Program-made: the position numbers and the translations under genes | In this document: positions 7,623-16,632 of the stretch, piece by piece | Layout: each line of letters opens with the position of its first letter | Position numbering within the stretch: position 1 is the first letter of the stretch | Notes under the pieces: model-generated | The model's database searches: none | Told to the model about the DNA's origin: nothing | What the model saw: only the letters and a program-made list of their open reading frames with translations | Source of the DNA: Bacillota bacterium | Lineage (GTDB): Bacteria > Bacillota > Bacilli > Paenibacillales > Paenibacillaceae | Direction: 5' to 3' | DNA: 64,000 nucleotides | NCBI GenBank assembly: GCA_023386495.1 | Contig: JAEWJS010000050.1 | Location: forward strand, 1 to 64,000

Positions 7623-10600
7623 TTACGCTTCGAACCGGAACCAGCCGAAGTCGAAGTTGCTGCCCGGCAGGAAGATGAACGTCACCTTCTGCACGCCTGT
7701 CACGCGCTCCAGCTCGAACGCCCGCTCCACATAGCCGTCGGAATGGATGAATTCGACGAGCTGGCTGCTCTCGCCATCTGCGCCTTCGAACCGAATCTGA
7801 ATCGTGTTCTTATCGATCGGGGAACGGCCGAAGATCACGATCCTCGAAGCGCCTCCCGCCGCGTAATCCATCTCCGCATACGACAGCGACACGTTGTTGC
7901 CGATGCCCTCCACGCCGCGCTCCGTCCGCGTGAACGTATCGCCGTAGAGCTGGTCGCAGTCCAAGGCTTGATTCTGCTCGAACGCGCGGTTCTGCCGCTC
8001 GAACGAGAAGCCCTTGATATGGATCTTCTGCTGCGTGACGAAGCAAATCGCGCTTATGCCGGAGAGTCGCTTAGACAGCTTGTACGTCTCCTCTTGGTAC
8101 ACGTTCCAGCGGGATTCCTTCTGGTAGACGACATCCGCCAGCAGCTCGCTGCCCGCTTCGTTCGGCATCCCTTCCCAGATCTGTATCGCGTACGGCTCGC
8201 TCGACAACGCGAAGATCGGAATCGTGATCGTGTCCGAACCGTAAGGCCCGAAGTCGATGGCGCGGTAGCCGACATGCGTCTCGCCGTCTCGGCTCGTCGC
8301 AACGCCGCGTTCGTTGCCGTTGCCGACCTCGCCCTTCGTATAGTCGTAGAGACCGCCCGAGATGAAGCCGTATGCATCCTTGTACGCCGTGCCGAGTCCG
8401 GTTGCCTTGAACTCCAGCTGCGCGATCATCTTCGTCTTGTCCGTGCCGTTCTTGCTCATGCAGCGGACGAGGAACTCGCCGTCACCCAGCGCAGTGACCT
8501 TCGCTTCCTGACCGGAAGCCTCCACGCGCGCGATGTTCGATTCGATGCCGGCCGCATTCACGACGCGCCATTCCACATCGCGATAGGAGGTATCCGCCGG
8601 GAATAGCTCCGCGCGGACGATCATCTCTTGCCTGGACTCGTCGAACAGCTGGCCGTTCTCGCTGACGATCGCAATCTTCCGCAGGGGCAGCTCGTCCGCG
8701 CTTCCCATCACGACCGGCAGTTCACGATTCACCGTGCGTGCCGTCACGCCTTGGACAGGGCCGCCTTCGACCGCCGCTGCTTGCAGCGTCACCGATCCGC
8801 TCGCTATCCCGCGGGAGGAGACGTCCACGCGAATCTCGCCCGGCTCAAGCGTCGCGCCGATGATCGCCATCAGCTTGCCGCTGAACAGCCTTCGGCTCAG
8901 CCCCTTGTACGGGTCGTAGTCCGTGCTGTCGCCGTTATCCAGCCCGATCAGCCGGCCTGCTCCCGACACCTCGACCAGCACGCGGTTGTTCGCGTTCGCG
9001 ACCGGATTGCCGTCCGCATCCTCCATGCCGATCTCGACGTAGATCACGTCGGTGCCGTTCGCCGTCAGAACCGTCTTATCCGGCTGCAAGCGAAGCTTCG
9101 CCGCATCGCCGAACGAGCGTACCGTATCCGTCGCGATGACCTGCCCCGCCTCGTCGTAGGCGATGGCCTTGAGCTCGCCCGGCGCATACGGCAGCTTCCA
9201 CCAGCCGACCAGCTGCTTGCCGTGCGCGTGGTCAATATCGTACGTGCCGACCATGCTGCCATTGAATTGCAGCTCGATCTTCGGCGCATTCGACGCGACG
9301 CGGACGTCGATCATCTGCCCGGGACTGAAATCCCAGTACGGGAAAATATGCACCATCGGCTTCGTCTTATAATCCGTCCATCCGGCCTGGTAGATGTAAT
9401 ACGAATCCTTCGGGAACGTTGCCGTGTCGAGCTGGCCGAAGTACGAGTTCTTCGTATGATACGGGGTCGGCTCCCCGATGTAGTCGAAGCCGGTCCACAG
9501 GAACTGCCCGAGGGAGAACGGCGCATCCCGCTCCGCGATGATGCACGCTTCCGCAGACTTCGCGCCCCAGCTCGTCGTGCTGTTGCCGAGCGCCGAGCAC
9601 TGCTCGTCGTCATCGGCTAGAATCGGCTGCTCGAACGGGAAGTGGTAGATGCCCCGGCTCTGCACGACCGAAGCGGTCTCGCTGCCGTAGATGACCCAAT
9701 CCGGATGCTCCTCATGATGCTTGTGATAATACTTCTCCGCGTAGTTGTAGCCCGCGATCTTCACGATGTCGGCGCATTGCTGGGCGTTCTCCCACGGCAT
9801 ATAGTTCGACCCGATCGTGACTAGCCCATTGCGCTTCGGATCATGCTTGTACACCTCATCCATGAGCATGCGCGTCACTTCCTGCCCTCGCGCATCCGCA
9901 TGGGTGTCATAGATCTCGTTGCCGATGCTCCACAGGATGAGGCTCGGATGATTGCGATCCCGCTTGACCCAGCTTTTTACGTCGGCCGGCATCCATTCTT
10001 GGAAGAATCGAGCGTAGTCGTACGGCGTCTTGGAGCGTTCCCACATGTCAAAAGCCTCCGACACCACGAGCATCCCCATCTCGTCCGCCAAGCCCATCAG
10101 CTCGGCGGCAGGCATGTTGTGGGCGGTACGAATTGCGTTGACGCCCATCGCCTGCAGCAGTTCGAATCTTCTGCGGAGCGCGGCCATGTTGAATGCCGCC
10201 CCGAGCGCACCCAAGTCATGATGCTCGCAGACGCCGTTCAGCTTCATCTTGTTGCCGTTCAAGAGGAAACCCTGCTGCGGATCGAGCACGACCGTACGGA
10301 AACCGACATGATGGGTGACGGTCTCGATGGGCTCGATGGGCTCGGCAGCTGCAGCGGCTCCGTCTGGATGAAGCTCCGTCACGAGCTGGTACAAGTTCGG
10401 CTCGTCCGTGCTCCATACGTGTGCCTGTTCGATCCCGAGCGATTGTCGGCTGTATGTACTGGCGTTCGGACTTGCGGGTACATTTTCCGCCGTGGCGACG
10501 ATTGTCTGTCCCTTGTAGAACAGCGTGTGGGCGAGTCGAACGTCCTGGGCGGCGCGAAGCTCCGTATCGATCTCGACCTGCCAGCCGGCATCCGTCCGCT

Positions 10601-11087
10601 TGGTCGCGATGTACACCCCGTCCGTCTCGATATGGCTCTCAGCACGGGTCTTCAGCCAGACATTCCGGTAGATGCCCGCCCCCGAATACCAGCGGCTGTT
10701 CGGACTCTGGTGAACGACCTTGACGAGAATCTCGTTGCCCCCGTCGACCATCGCATCCGTGATATCATGCTCGAACGCGGAGTACCCGTATTTCCATTCC
10801 CCGACGGGTTGTCCGTTGACGTACACCGTGGAATCCATATAGACGCCGTCGAATGCCAGCAGCCATCTTGTTGCGTCTGCCTTCGTCGCGTCGAAGCGCT
10901 TGCGGTACCAGCCGATGCTGTTCGCGTACAGGTTCAGCGTATCGTAGATCAGCCAATCATGCGGCAGGTCGACCGGCTCGAACCGGAGTCCCGCATCATC
11001 CGCAGCCTCCAGGCCGCTCTTGGCGAATTCCCATCCATCGTTAAACAGCGTCTTCGTGTTCTTGTTCATGTTGATGTTGATGTTCAT
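7623..11087 (-). CDS. Glycoside hydrolase family 2 protein (beta-galactosidase-like)
   Basis: This 1154-residue protein has a GH2 sugar-binding domain (about 10-150), an Ig-like domain (about 150-265) and a TIM barrel with acid/base Glu in SIGNEI (about residue 391) and nucleophile Glu in YGSETAS (about residue 470). A DUF4982/Ig-like region follows, and the C-terminus is an added beta-sandwich resembling a CBM6-type module that ends in FDFGWFRFEA. It lacks a signal peptide and so is probably cytosolic, acting on imported oligosaccharides. The exact sugar (galactoside or glucuronide) cannot be fixed. The ribosome binding site is weak (GAGGG about 12 nt before the ATG). The start MNININMNKN is unusually Asn/Ile-rich, and the second in-frame ATG 18 nt on is an alternative start. 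Confidence 0.87.
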   Translation of the reverse strand: MNININMNKNTKTLFNDGWEFAKSGLEAADDAGLRFEPVDLPHDWLIYDTLNLYANSIGWYRKRFDATKADATRWLLAFDGVYMDSTVYVNGQPVGEWKYGYSAFEHDITDAMVDGGNEILVKVVHQSPNSRWYSGAGIYRNVWLKTRAESHIETDGVYIATKRTDAGWQVEIDTELRAAQDVRLAHTLFYKGQTIVATAENVPASPNASTYSRQSLGIEQAHVWSTDEPNLYQLVTELHPDGAAAAAEPIEPIETVTHHVGFRTVVLDPQQGFLLNGNKMKLNGVCEHHDLGALGAAFNMAALRRRFELLQAMGVNAIRTAHNMPAAELMGLADEMGMLVVSEAFDMWERSKTPYDYARFFQEWMPADVKSWVKRDRNHPSLILWSIGNEIYDTHADARGQEVTRMLMDEVYKHDPKRNGLVTIGSNYMPWENAQQCADIVKIAGYNYAEKYYHKHHEEHPDWVIYGSETASVVQSRGIYHFPFEQPILADDDEQCSALGNSTTSWGAKSAEACIIAERDAPFSLGQFLWTGFDYIGEPTPYHTKNSYFGQLDTATFPKDSYYIYQAGWTDYKTKPMVHIFPYWDFSPGQMIDVRVASNAPKIELQFNGSMVGTYDIDHAHGKQLVGWWKLPYAPGELKAIAYDEAGQVIATDTVRSFGDAAKLRLQPDKTVLTANGTDVIYVEIGMEDADGNPVANANNRVLVEVSGAGRLIGLDNGDSTDYDPYKGLSRRLFSGKLMAIIGATLEPGEIRVDVSSRGIASGSVTLQAAAVEGGPVQGVTARTVNRELPVVMGSADELPLRKIAIVSENGQLFDESRQEMIVRAELFPADTSYRDVEWRVVNAAGIESNIARVEASGQEAKVTALGDGEFLVRCMSKNGTDKTKMIAQLEFKATGLGTAYKDAYGFISGGLYDYTKGEVGNGNERGVATSRDGETHVGYRAIDFGPYGSDTITIPIFALSSEPYAIQIWEGMPNEAGSELLADVVYQKESRWNVYQEETYKLSKRLSGISAICFVTQQKIHIKGFSFERQNRAFEQNQALDCDQLYGDTFTRTERGVEGIGNNVSLSYAEMDYAAGGASRIVIFGRSPIDKNTIQIRFEGADGESSQLVEFIHSDGYVERAFELERVTGVQKVTFIFLPGSNFDFGWFRFEA

Positions 11088-11219
11088 ATGCGGCGCTTGC
11101 CCTCGCTTTCATCCATTGTGGCACTAGCATAGCATATGCAGATTCGGGATTCTGCCCCAGTAATTAGTGATGTCGTCAGTGAAAACTTGCAGTTTCGCTG
11201 CTTGGGGAGACATGAAGAA

Positions 11220-11243
11220 GCCGCACGCCCGAAGGCATGCGGC
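11220..11243 (-). terminator. UUCG-loop terminator after the MMPL gene
   Basis: On the minus strand GCCGCATGCC-TTCG-GGCGTGCGGC forms a 10-bp stem with one wobble pair and a stable UUCG tetraloop, about 25 bp downstream of the MMPL stop codon, followed by TTCTTCAT. Confidence 0.65.
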
Positions 11244-11268
11244 AGCATATCGCACCAACACATACAGT

Positions 11269-13479
11269 CTACAATGGTTTCTTCCACAGCTTGCCCGGCC
11301 AGTAGGACCACTTGCCGAAGAGCGTGATCAGCGCCGGCACGAGCAGCGGACGGACGATGAACGTATCCAGCAGGATGCCGATCGCGGTCACGATGCCGAA
11401 TTGGACCAGCACCTGGATCGGCAAGGAAGCCAAGACGGCGAATGTCCCTGCCAGGATTAGGCCTGCCGACGTGATGACGGCACCCGTGGAGGCGACGCCG
11501 CCAGCGATCGATTCCCGGTGGCCCAGCCCCTTTTTGCGATTCTTCCATATATCCGAGATCATGAAAATATTATAATCGTTCCCTAGCGCGATAATGAATA
11601 CGAAGCTGTACAGCGGAATCGTGCCGGACATCGCTTCATGTCCGAGAATGCTTGTGATGACCAGCCAGCCGCCTCCCAGCGCGGCCAGATAGGATACCAG
11701 CACAGTGGCCATGAGCTGAATCGAAGTGACGACGGCGCGAAGATACAGCAGCAGCACCATGAAAATAACCAGGATGATGACCGGCTGAATGCGGTTCTCG
11801 TCCGCCTTCTGCACGTTCCGTTCGTCGATCTGCTTGCTGGTCTCCCCGCCGATCCAGAACGCCTCGTCGGACAACTCATGTTCGGCCAGCAGACTTGTTA
11901 CGTCCGTCTTCATCTGCTCGACATCTTCCATTGCCTCGTTCGAGTAGGGGTTCCGTTTCAGATCAACCTCATACAATTGAATATCCGGATTCGTCTTGCC
12001 GGTCTGTACCTCGCCAACGGCTCCTACATACGGAAGCTCGGCTAATTGGGCGGACAGATCGATGTCCTTGCCGTCCGTATCCACGATCAGCTTAGCAGGC
12101 GCCAGCTCGCCGGCCGTGAAGTTCTCTTCGATAAGGGCAAAGCCTTCCAAGGAATCCATCTCATCCGGGAACGCCGACAGCAGGTCGTAATTGTATCGAA
12201 TCCCTGTCGAGGCGATTGCCAGACCCACCAAGATAATGCTCGTGACCGCGACGACCCGCCAAGGGTTGTTCGTCGCGAAGTCGCCGACCGCTCGCATGAA
12301 CCGGTGACTCGGCTTCGGCTCTTTATAGGGCTTATTCTTCTTGCGCGCGTGAGCCTTCGCCATGTCTGTCGTACGCGGCACGAACGGCCAGAACGCTGTG
12401 CGTCCCAATACCGAGAGCATGGCCGGCAGCAGCGTGATCACCGCGATACCGGTAATGAGGATGCCTAAGCTGAACGGAACGGCGAACCGTTGGAATGCGC
12501 CGTAGTCCGCCAATCCCAGCGCGGCCAAGCCGACGACGACCGTCAGTCCGCTCATGACGATCGCGCCGATCGATTCGCGAACGGCCGATGCCAGTGCTTC
12601 GTATTTATTCTCCTCGACCTGCAGCAGGTCCCGATAACGCGCAATGAGGAATAAGCAGTAGTCCGTCCCCGCGCCAAACAGCAGCACGATCATGATCGAG
12701 ATGGCCTGGCCGTCCTTATCGATCCAGCCGCTATCGACCATCCAGCCGAGCAGCGGGCTGACGACCATGTAAGCGAGTCCTACCGCAAGCAGCGGAATGA
12801 CCGCGAGAATCGGCGAGCGATAGATCGCCAGCAGGATGAAGAGAATGATCAGGACCGTCGCGATCATGAGCCGGAAGTCGGCGGATTCGAACAGCCGCGT
12901 CGCGTCGACCGATATGCCGGAGGGACCGGAGAAGCGGGCCTGCAACCCTTCGCCGTCCAAGCCGACCGTGTCGTAGGGGTTCGTTCCCATAATGGCTTCG
13001 GTACGTTCGCGGATCAGGTCGAAGTTGCCTTCGAGCGTCTCGGTCGCGATCCCCGGATCGAAGAACACCGGCGTGACGAGCGACTTGCCGTTCTCGGAGA
13101 GCGAGCCCGCAAGCGCTTCGGCAGGCAGCTGATGGAGCGGCGGCACCGATTGCTGCCATGCGATAGGATCTGCCTGCAGTTCGGCATAGAGGGCCTGAAT
13201 GTCCGCGAGCTCGGACATCGGAATGCCCGCCTCATTGTACCAGACGATGAGCAGCGGCAGACCCGAATCGGACGCGAATTGCTCATCGAGTATCGCGTTC
13301 GCTTCCATCGACATCGTCGATTCCGGCAGATCCGCGCCCGTATAGTTGTCGACCTCGTTCACTTGCGGCAGCATGAACGTCAAGACCAGCACCAGCGCGA
13401 TCCAGGCGCCGATCACGGCCCACTTGGACCTCGGCCCGCCCATATAGTTCCCCCACCGCTCGAATCCTCGTTGTTCCAT
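11269..13479 (-). CDS. MMPL/RND family transporter
   Basis: This ~736-residue protein has the MMPL layout: one N-terminal helix (WAVIGAWIALVLVLTFMLP), a large extracytoplasmic loop, five or six helices, a second large loop and a final set of helices with the family signature GAGTDYCLFLIARYRD in the first half and ALGNDYNIFMISDIW in the second half. It is proton-driven and resembles YdfJ-type transporters, with lipid or drug export the usual role. An upstream in-frame ATG at 13533 exists, but TTAGGAGG lies 7 nt before the ATG at 13479, so MEQRGFERW is the preferred start. The promoter is at 13547-13575. Confidence 0.85.
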   Translation of the reverse strand: MEQRGFERWGNYMGGPRSKWAVIGAWIALVLVLTFMLPQVNEVDNYTGADLPESTMSMEANAILDEQFASDSGLPLLIVWYNEAGIPMSELADIQALYAELQADPIAWQQSVPPLHQLPAEALAGSLSENGKSLVTPVFFDPGIATETLEGNFDLIRERTEAIMGTNPYDTVGLDGEGLQARFSGPSGISVDATRLFESADFRLMIATVLIILFILLAIYRSPILAVIPLLAVGLAYMVVSPLLGWMVDSGWIDKDGQAISIMIVLLFGAGTDYCLFLIARYRDLLQVEENKYEALASAVRESIGAIVMSGLTVVVGLAALGLADYGAFQRFAVPFSLGILITGIAVITLLPAMLSVLGRTAFWPFVPRTTDMAKAHARKKNKPYKEPKPSHRFMRAVGDFATNNPWRVVAVTSIILVGLAIASTGIRYNYDLLSAFPDEMDSLEGFALIEENFTAGELAPAKLIVDTDGKDIDLSAQLAELPYVGAVGEVQTGKTNPDIQLYEVDLKRNPYSNEAMEDVEQMKTDVTSLLAEHELSDEAFWIGGETSKQIDERNVQKADENRIQPVIILVIFMVLLLYLRAVVTSIQLMATVLVSYLAALGGGWLVITSILGHEAMSGTIPLYSFVFIIALGNDYNIFMISDIWKNRKKGLGHRESIAGGVASTGAVITSAGLILAGTFAVLASLPIQVLVQFGIVTAIGILLDTFIVRPLLVPALITLFGKWSYWPGKLWKKPL

Positions 13480-13546
13480 CTCGGTTCCTCCTAATGATGA
13501 ATACCTCCACAAAATGTATACAAATATGTACAATAACTATATAAAA

Positions 13547-13575
13547 ATTATACACAGGTTTTGCAATTGTTGCAA
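13547..13575 (-). promoter_or_regulatory. Sigma-A promoter of the MMPL gene
   Basis: Minus strand TTGCAA (13570-13575), 17 bp, TATAAT (13547-13552). Between it and the start codon lie TGTATACA and TGTACA palindromes (13515-13531), possible sites for a repressor, but no regulator gene is adjacent. Confidence 0.65.
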
Positions 13576-13728
13576 TCCATTCCTTCTAGCGTTCCCTTCC
13601 GCTTGACAGCATAGACGCCACAGACTGCATAGACACAAGCACCGAAGTGGGGCCGTCCTAAGCATCCTCATCGATGACTAACGGACAGCCCCTCAGCTCC
13701 ATGGAACGTATGCAGGTGACTAGATGGT

Positions 13729-13995
13729 GAAAGCAGGACCTGTTGGGCCTTACTTCTACGCCGAGGCACATGTGCGGACGGCTGGATCCCGAAAGTAAGG
13801 CCTGCAGGGCCGTACTTTCGGTACCGTTGCGGGTCCGACCCGCGAAGTAAGGCCTGTCGGGCCGTACTTCTGCGCCGAGGCACAAGTGCGGGCGGCTGGA
13901 TCCCGAAAGTAGGGCCTGTTGGGCCGTACTTTCGGCGCTGCTGCGGGTCCGACCCGCGAAGTAAGGCCTGTAGGGCCGTACTTCTGCGCCGAGGC
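13729..13995. repeat. Tandem 114-bp hairpin array
   Basis: The 456-bp gap between the MMPL promoter and the GH74-like gene holds about 2.4 copies of a 114-bp unit. Each unit has two long hairpins, a GAAGTAAGGCC/GGCCGTACTTC type and a CCGAAAGTA/TACTTTCGG type. A small GCGGGTCCGACCCGC hairpin and a GCACAAGTGC or GCACATGTGC palindrome lie between them. The common AGTAAGG-like core starts at 13732, 13794, 13846, 13908 and 13960, giving spacing 62, 52, 62 and 52 bp. Because 114 is a multiple of three, all minus-strand frames stay open through the array and read as repetitive peptides (e.g. KYGPTGLTSRVGP). I regard these as by-products, not genes. Confidence 0.85.
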
Positions 13996-14036
13996 ACATG
14001 TGCCGGCGGCCAATCGGCCACCCATGCTTGCCTCCG

Positions 14037-16439
14037 CTACTCCGCCACGTCCCCGTACACGATCCCTCTCGTGCCCGTCGCTACGTAGATGCGTCCGAAC
14101 ACGCGCGGATCGCCGGAGATCGAACGAATATCGCCGTATTGATGCTTGTCGTCGTTGATCCGCAGCCAGGACCCTCCGCCGTCATGCGACCGATAGAAGC
14201 CGTATTCGCCCCGGATCGTGCCGCTGGTGAAGAGCGTCTTGACGTCGCTCCCCTCTGCAGGCTTGCCTAGGCCGATCCGCTTGATCGTATCGCCGTCAGC
14301 CGATACTCTGCCGCCTGTCCAAGCGTTCCGCTCGCGATCGTAGCGGATCCGCCACAACCCGTGCTGCTGCATCGCCAGCCAGACGACGCCTTCGCGCCCG
14401 GATTCGACGCGAATCTCGTAGATCTGCCTGCCGTCGATCCCGGCAAGATCAACCTCGGGGAAGCCGTCCGGCGCGACTGTCTGACGGAACGTTGCGCCCT
14501 TGTCCAAGCTTACGTAGAAGCCCAAGCCGTCGACATTCGCGCTGAAGCCGTAGAATACGTCCGGGTTCACCCGGTCGGCCATGACCTTGAACGGCAGCTT
14601 ATCTCCGTCAAGCGGCTTTCCGCTTCGATCATAGACGAGCGACCGGCTCCACGTCTGGCCCTTATCATGCGTGCAGACCGTTCGCGCAGCGTAGACCGGA
14701 ATGCCCAGCGTCCAGACGATCGTACCGCCGTCCGCGCTGATCGCTGCCCAGCCCGATGTTACGTTCGGCTTCTCGAGCTCCGCAAGCCACTCATCCACGG
14801 CAGCGCTCACGCCGACGGGACTCGGCAGCTGTTCCCACGTGCGTCCCTGATCCCGCGACAGAATCAGCCCGCCCTTGGTCTTGCCCGTCCAATTCCCGCG
14901 AGGCGTTACGACCAGCAAGCACGGGTCGCTGTCCGGATAATCCGCATTCATCGCCGTTATCCAGCGGTCGCCGTCGGCATTGGCGAACGTATTGTCGGCA
15001 GGCCTATCCAGATCGGTGAAAATAAACCCGCCATAGTCGCCGATAATATCGATCAGTTGCACGTCCCCCGCAGGCGGCGAATAGATGTTAAGATGCACCG
15101 TCTCCTCGACGCCGTCGTTGCAGCCCGCCCAGACGACCGGCTCTCCGTGATCGGCAGCCGTCAAATTCCTCGTCATGAAGATGCCTGCACCTGTAGTGAA
15201 CAGCGCCATGTCGCTGTCGAACGGATTGATCCTCACATCCGACATCCAGTGGACAAGCGATCCGTTGCCGTTATGCTCCGGCTTATGGTATGGCACGTTA
15301 AAGTCGATCTTACCGATGTCGAGCCCATGCAGGATGGGCTTCCATGTCAAGCCGTAATCGGTCGACCGGTAGATCGTGTCCGTAGGCGCGTTGATCGTCG
15401 AGCAGATCAAGGTGCCCGGCAGCTGCGGATCTTCGCAGATGCCGCCGATCCCGTAGCCTACGCGCCGCTCCGGCGCGGACGGATCACGGAAGCCGGGATC
15501 GATGACGCTCGGCGGCGTAATGTCGAGCGCCTCCCTGACAGCCCCTTGATCATCCAACTCATAGCGAATAAGCGCGCCATCGTAGCACTTGCCCGTATCG
15601 CAGCCGTAGGTATGCCAATGCGACCAGCCGATGTTATAGGCCGCATAAGAAATGTAGAGGTAGCTGCCCGCGAAAGCGGCGCGCTGCCCGACGTAACCCG
15701 GATAATCTGCAGGACCGCCCATCACAGGCGAAGGCTCTCCCATGAGCGGCTCGAAAGTCGCTCCCGCATCATGGCTAATGTATACGCTCTGTCCGCGAAC
15801 GTTGCCGCCCGGCGACCCTTGCTGTCCGTTCGTCGCTGCGATCAGCCGCCTTGACGGGTTACCGTAGCTGCCGCTGGCGGGATCGATCGCGACGAAAGCG
15901 ATATTCGTCTCAGCCCCATGCCCAGGCGCAGCCACGGCAAGACGCGTCCACGTCCTGCAGCGGTCGACGGTCTTCCATATACCGTGCGCCATGGTGCCCA
16001 TATATAGAGTATTCGAATCATGCGGATCGACGACGAGCCGTTCCCCCGTGGATCGGCCCGGAGCATTGCCGTGAATGGACGCGGTATTGCCCTTATCGTC
16101 GATCACCGGGGCATCGCGATACGTCCACGATGCGCCGTAATCGTCGGATATCGCGATTTTATGGATGGGGGATCGCCCGACCATCGCGTAGACATAGCCT
16201 GGATTGTGCCGGTCCAGCGCGAGGGAGAGCGGGTACGTCTCCCATGCGTCCGGATCCGTTGCGTGATCGATCAGCGAAATCCATGCATCGTTCTCGAAGT
16301 CATAGCGGTACGCGCCGCCGATATCGGTCCTGCAATACAGAATATCGGGCACGGTCGGGTGGAACACGTAACCCGTTACGAAGCCGCCTCCGGGCACGGG
16401 AATGGATCGATAATTGTACTTGATGTGCGCTTCAACCAT
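14037..16439 (-). CDS. GH74-like beta-propeller protein without signal peptide
   Basis: This 800-residue protein has the GH74 (xyloglucanase-type) layout of two seven-bladed propellers made of Asp-box/BNR-like repeats (SDDYGASWTYR, STDYGLTWKPI, SRDQGRTWEQL, SHDGGGSWLRI). The two family Asp positions can be seen: CRTDIGGAYR near residue 38 and the IIGDYGGFIFTDL motif in the second half, equivalent to the catalytic base and acid of GH74 enzymes. Known GH74 xyloglucanases are secreted; this one starts MVEAHIKYNYRS with no signal peptide, so it would act in the cytosol unless exported in another way. AGGAGG precedes the ATG. The GH2 gene further downstream suggests a glycan-use cluster. Confidence 0.78.
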   Translation of the reverse strand: MVEAHIKYNYRSIPVPGGGFVTGYVFHPTVPDILYCRTDIGGAYRYDFENDAWISLIDHATDPDAWETYPLSLALDRHNPGYVYAMVGRSPIHKIAISDDYGASWTYRDAPVIDDKGNTASIHGNAPGRSTGERLVVDPHDSNTLYMGTMAHGIWKTVDRCRTWTRLAVAAPGHGAETNIAFVAIDPASGSYGNPSRRLIAATNGQQGSPGGNVRGQSVYISHDAGATFEPLMGEPSPVMGGPADYPGYVGQRAAFAGSYLYISYAAYNIGWSHWHTYGCDTGKCYDGALIRYELDDQGAVREALDITPPSVIDPGFRDPSAPERRVGYGIGGICEDPQLPGTLICSTINAPTDTIYRSTDYGLTWKPILHGLDIGKIDFNVPYHKPEHNGNGSLVHWMSDVRINPFDSDMALFTTGAGIFMTRNLTAADHGEPVVWAGCNDGVEETVHLNIYSPPAGDVQLIDIIGDYGGFIFTDLDRPADNTFANADGDRWITAMNADYPDSDPCLLVVTPRGNWTGKTKGGLILSRDQGRTWEQLPSPVGVSAAVDEWLAELEKPNVTSGWAAISADGGTIVWTLGIPVYAARTVCTHDKGQTWSRSLVYDRSGKPLDGDKLPFKVMADRVNPDVFYGFSANVDGLGFYVSLDKGATFRQTVAPDGFPEVDLAGIDGRQIYEIRVESGREGVVWLAMQQHGLWRIRYDRERNAWTGGRVSADGDTIKRIGLGKPAEGSDVKTLFTSGTIRGEYGFYRSHDGGGSWLRINDDKHQYGDIRSISGDPRVFGRIYVATGTRGIVYGDVAE

Positions 16440-16632
16440 GTTAGCTGAACCTCCTGGTGTAATAGACTCTTAGTTCGATCATGCCCGATGCCGCTTCCTC
16501 CAGCATGATCCCAGCTTATTCCATTCTATCGGGCACTCCAGTGTATGATATCAAATCTTGGAATGCTTGTCCGATAACTACATATGAGGAGCCCATATTC
16601 CAACATGAGACAGAAGGAGTCCCGCAATCATC

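Noticed and set aside
7614..11132. Long plus-strand frames opposite the GH2 gene
   Set aside because: Arg/His-rich shadow frames with no domain or ribosome binding site.
13480..13533. N-terminal extension of the MMPL protein from ATG 13533
   Set aside because: TTAGGAGG directly precedes the ATG at 13479, and the extension would overlap the promoter-proximal leader.
13668..14025. Three overlapping minus-strand frames reading repetitive Gly/Pro/Arg peptides
   Set aside because: They come from the 114-bp tandem hairpin array whose period is divisible by three; no ribosome binding site fits and all frames are open equally.
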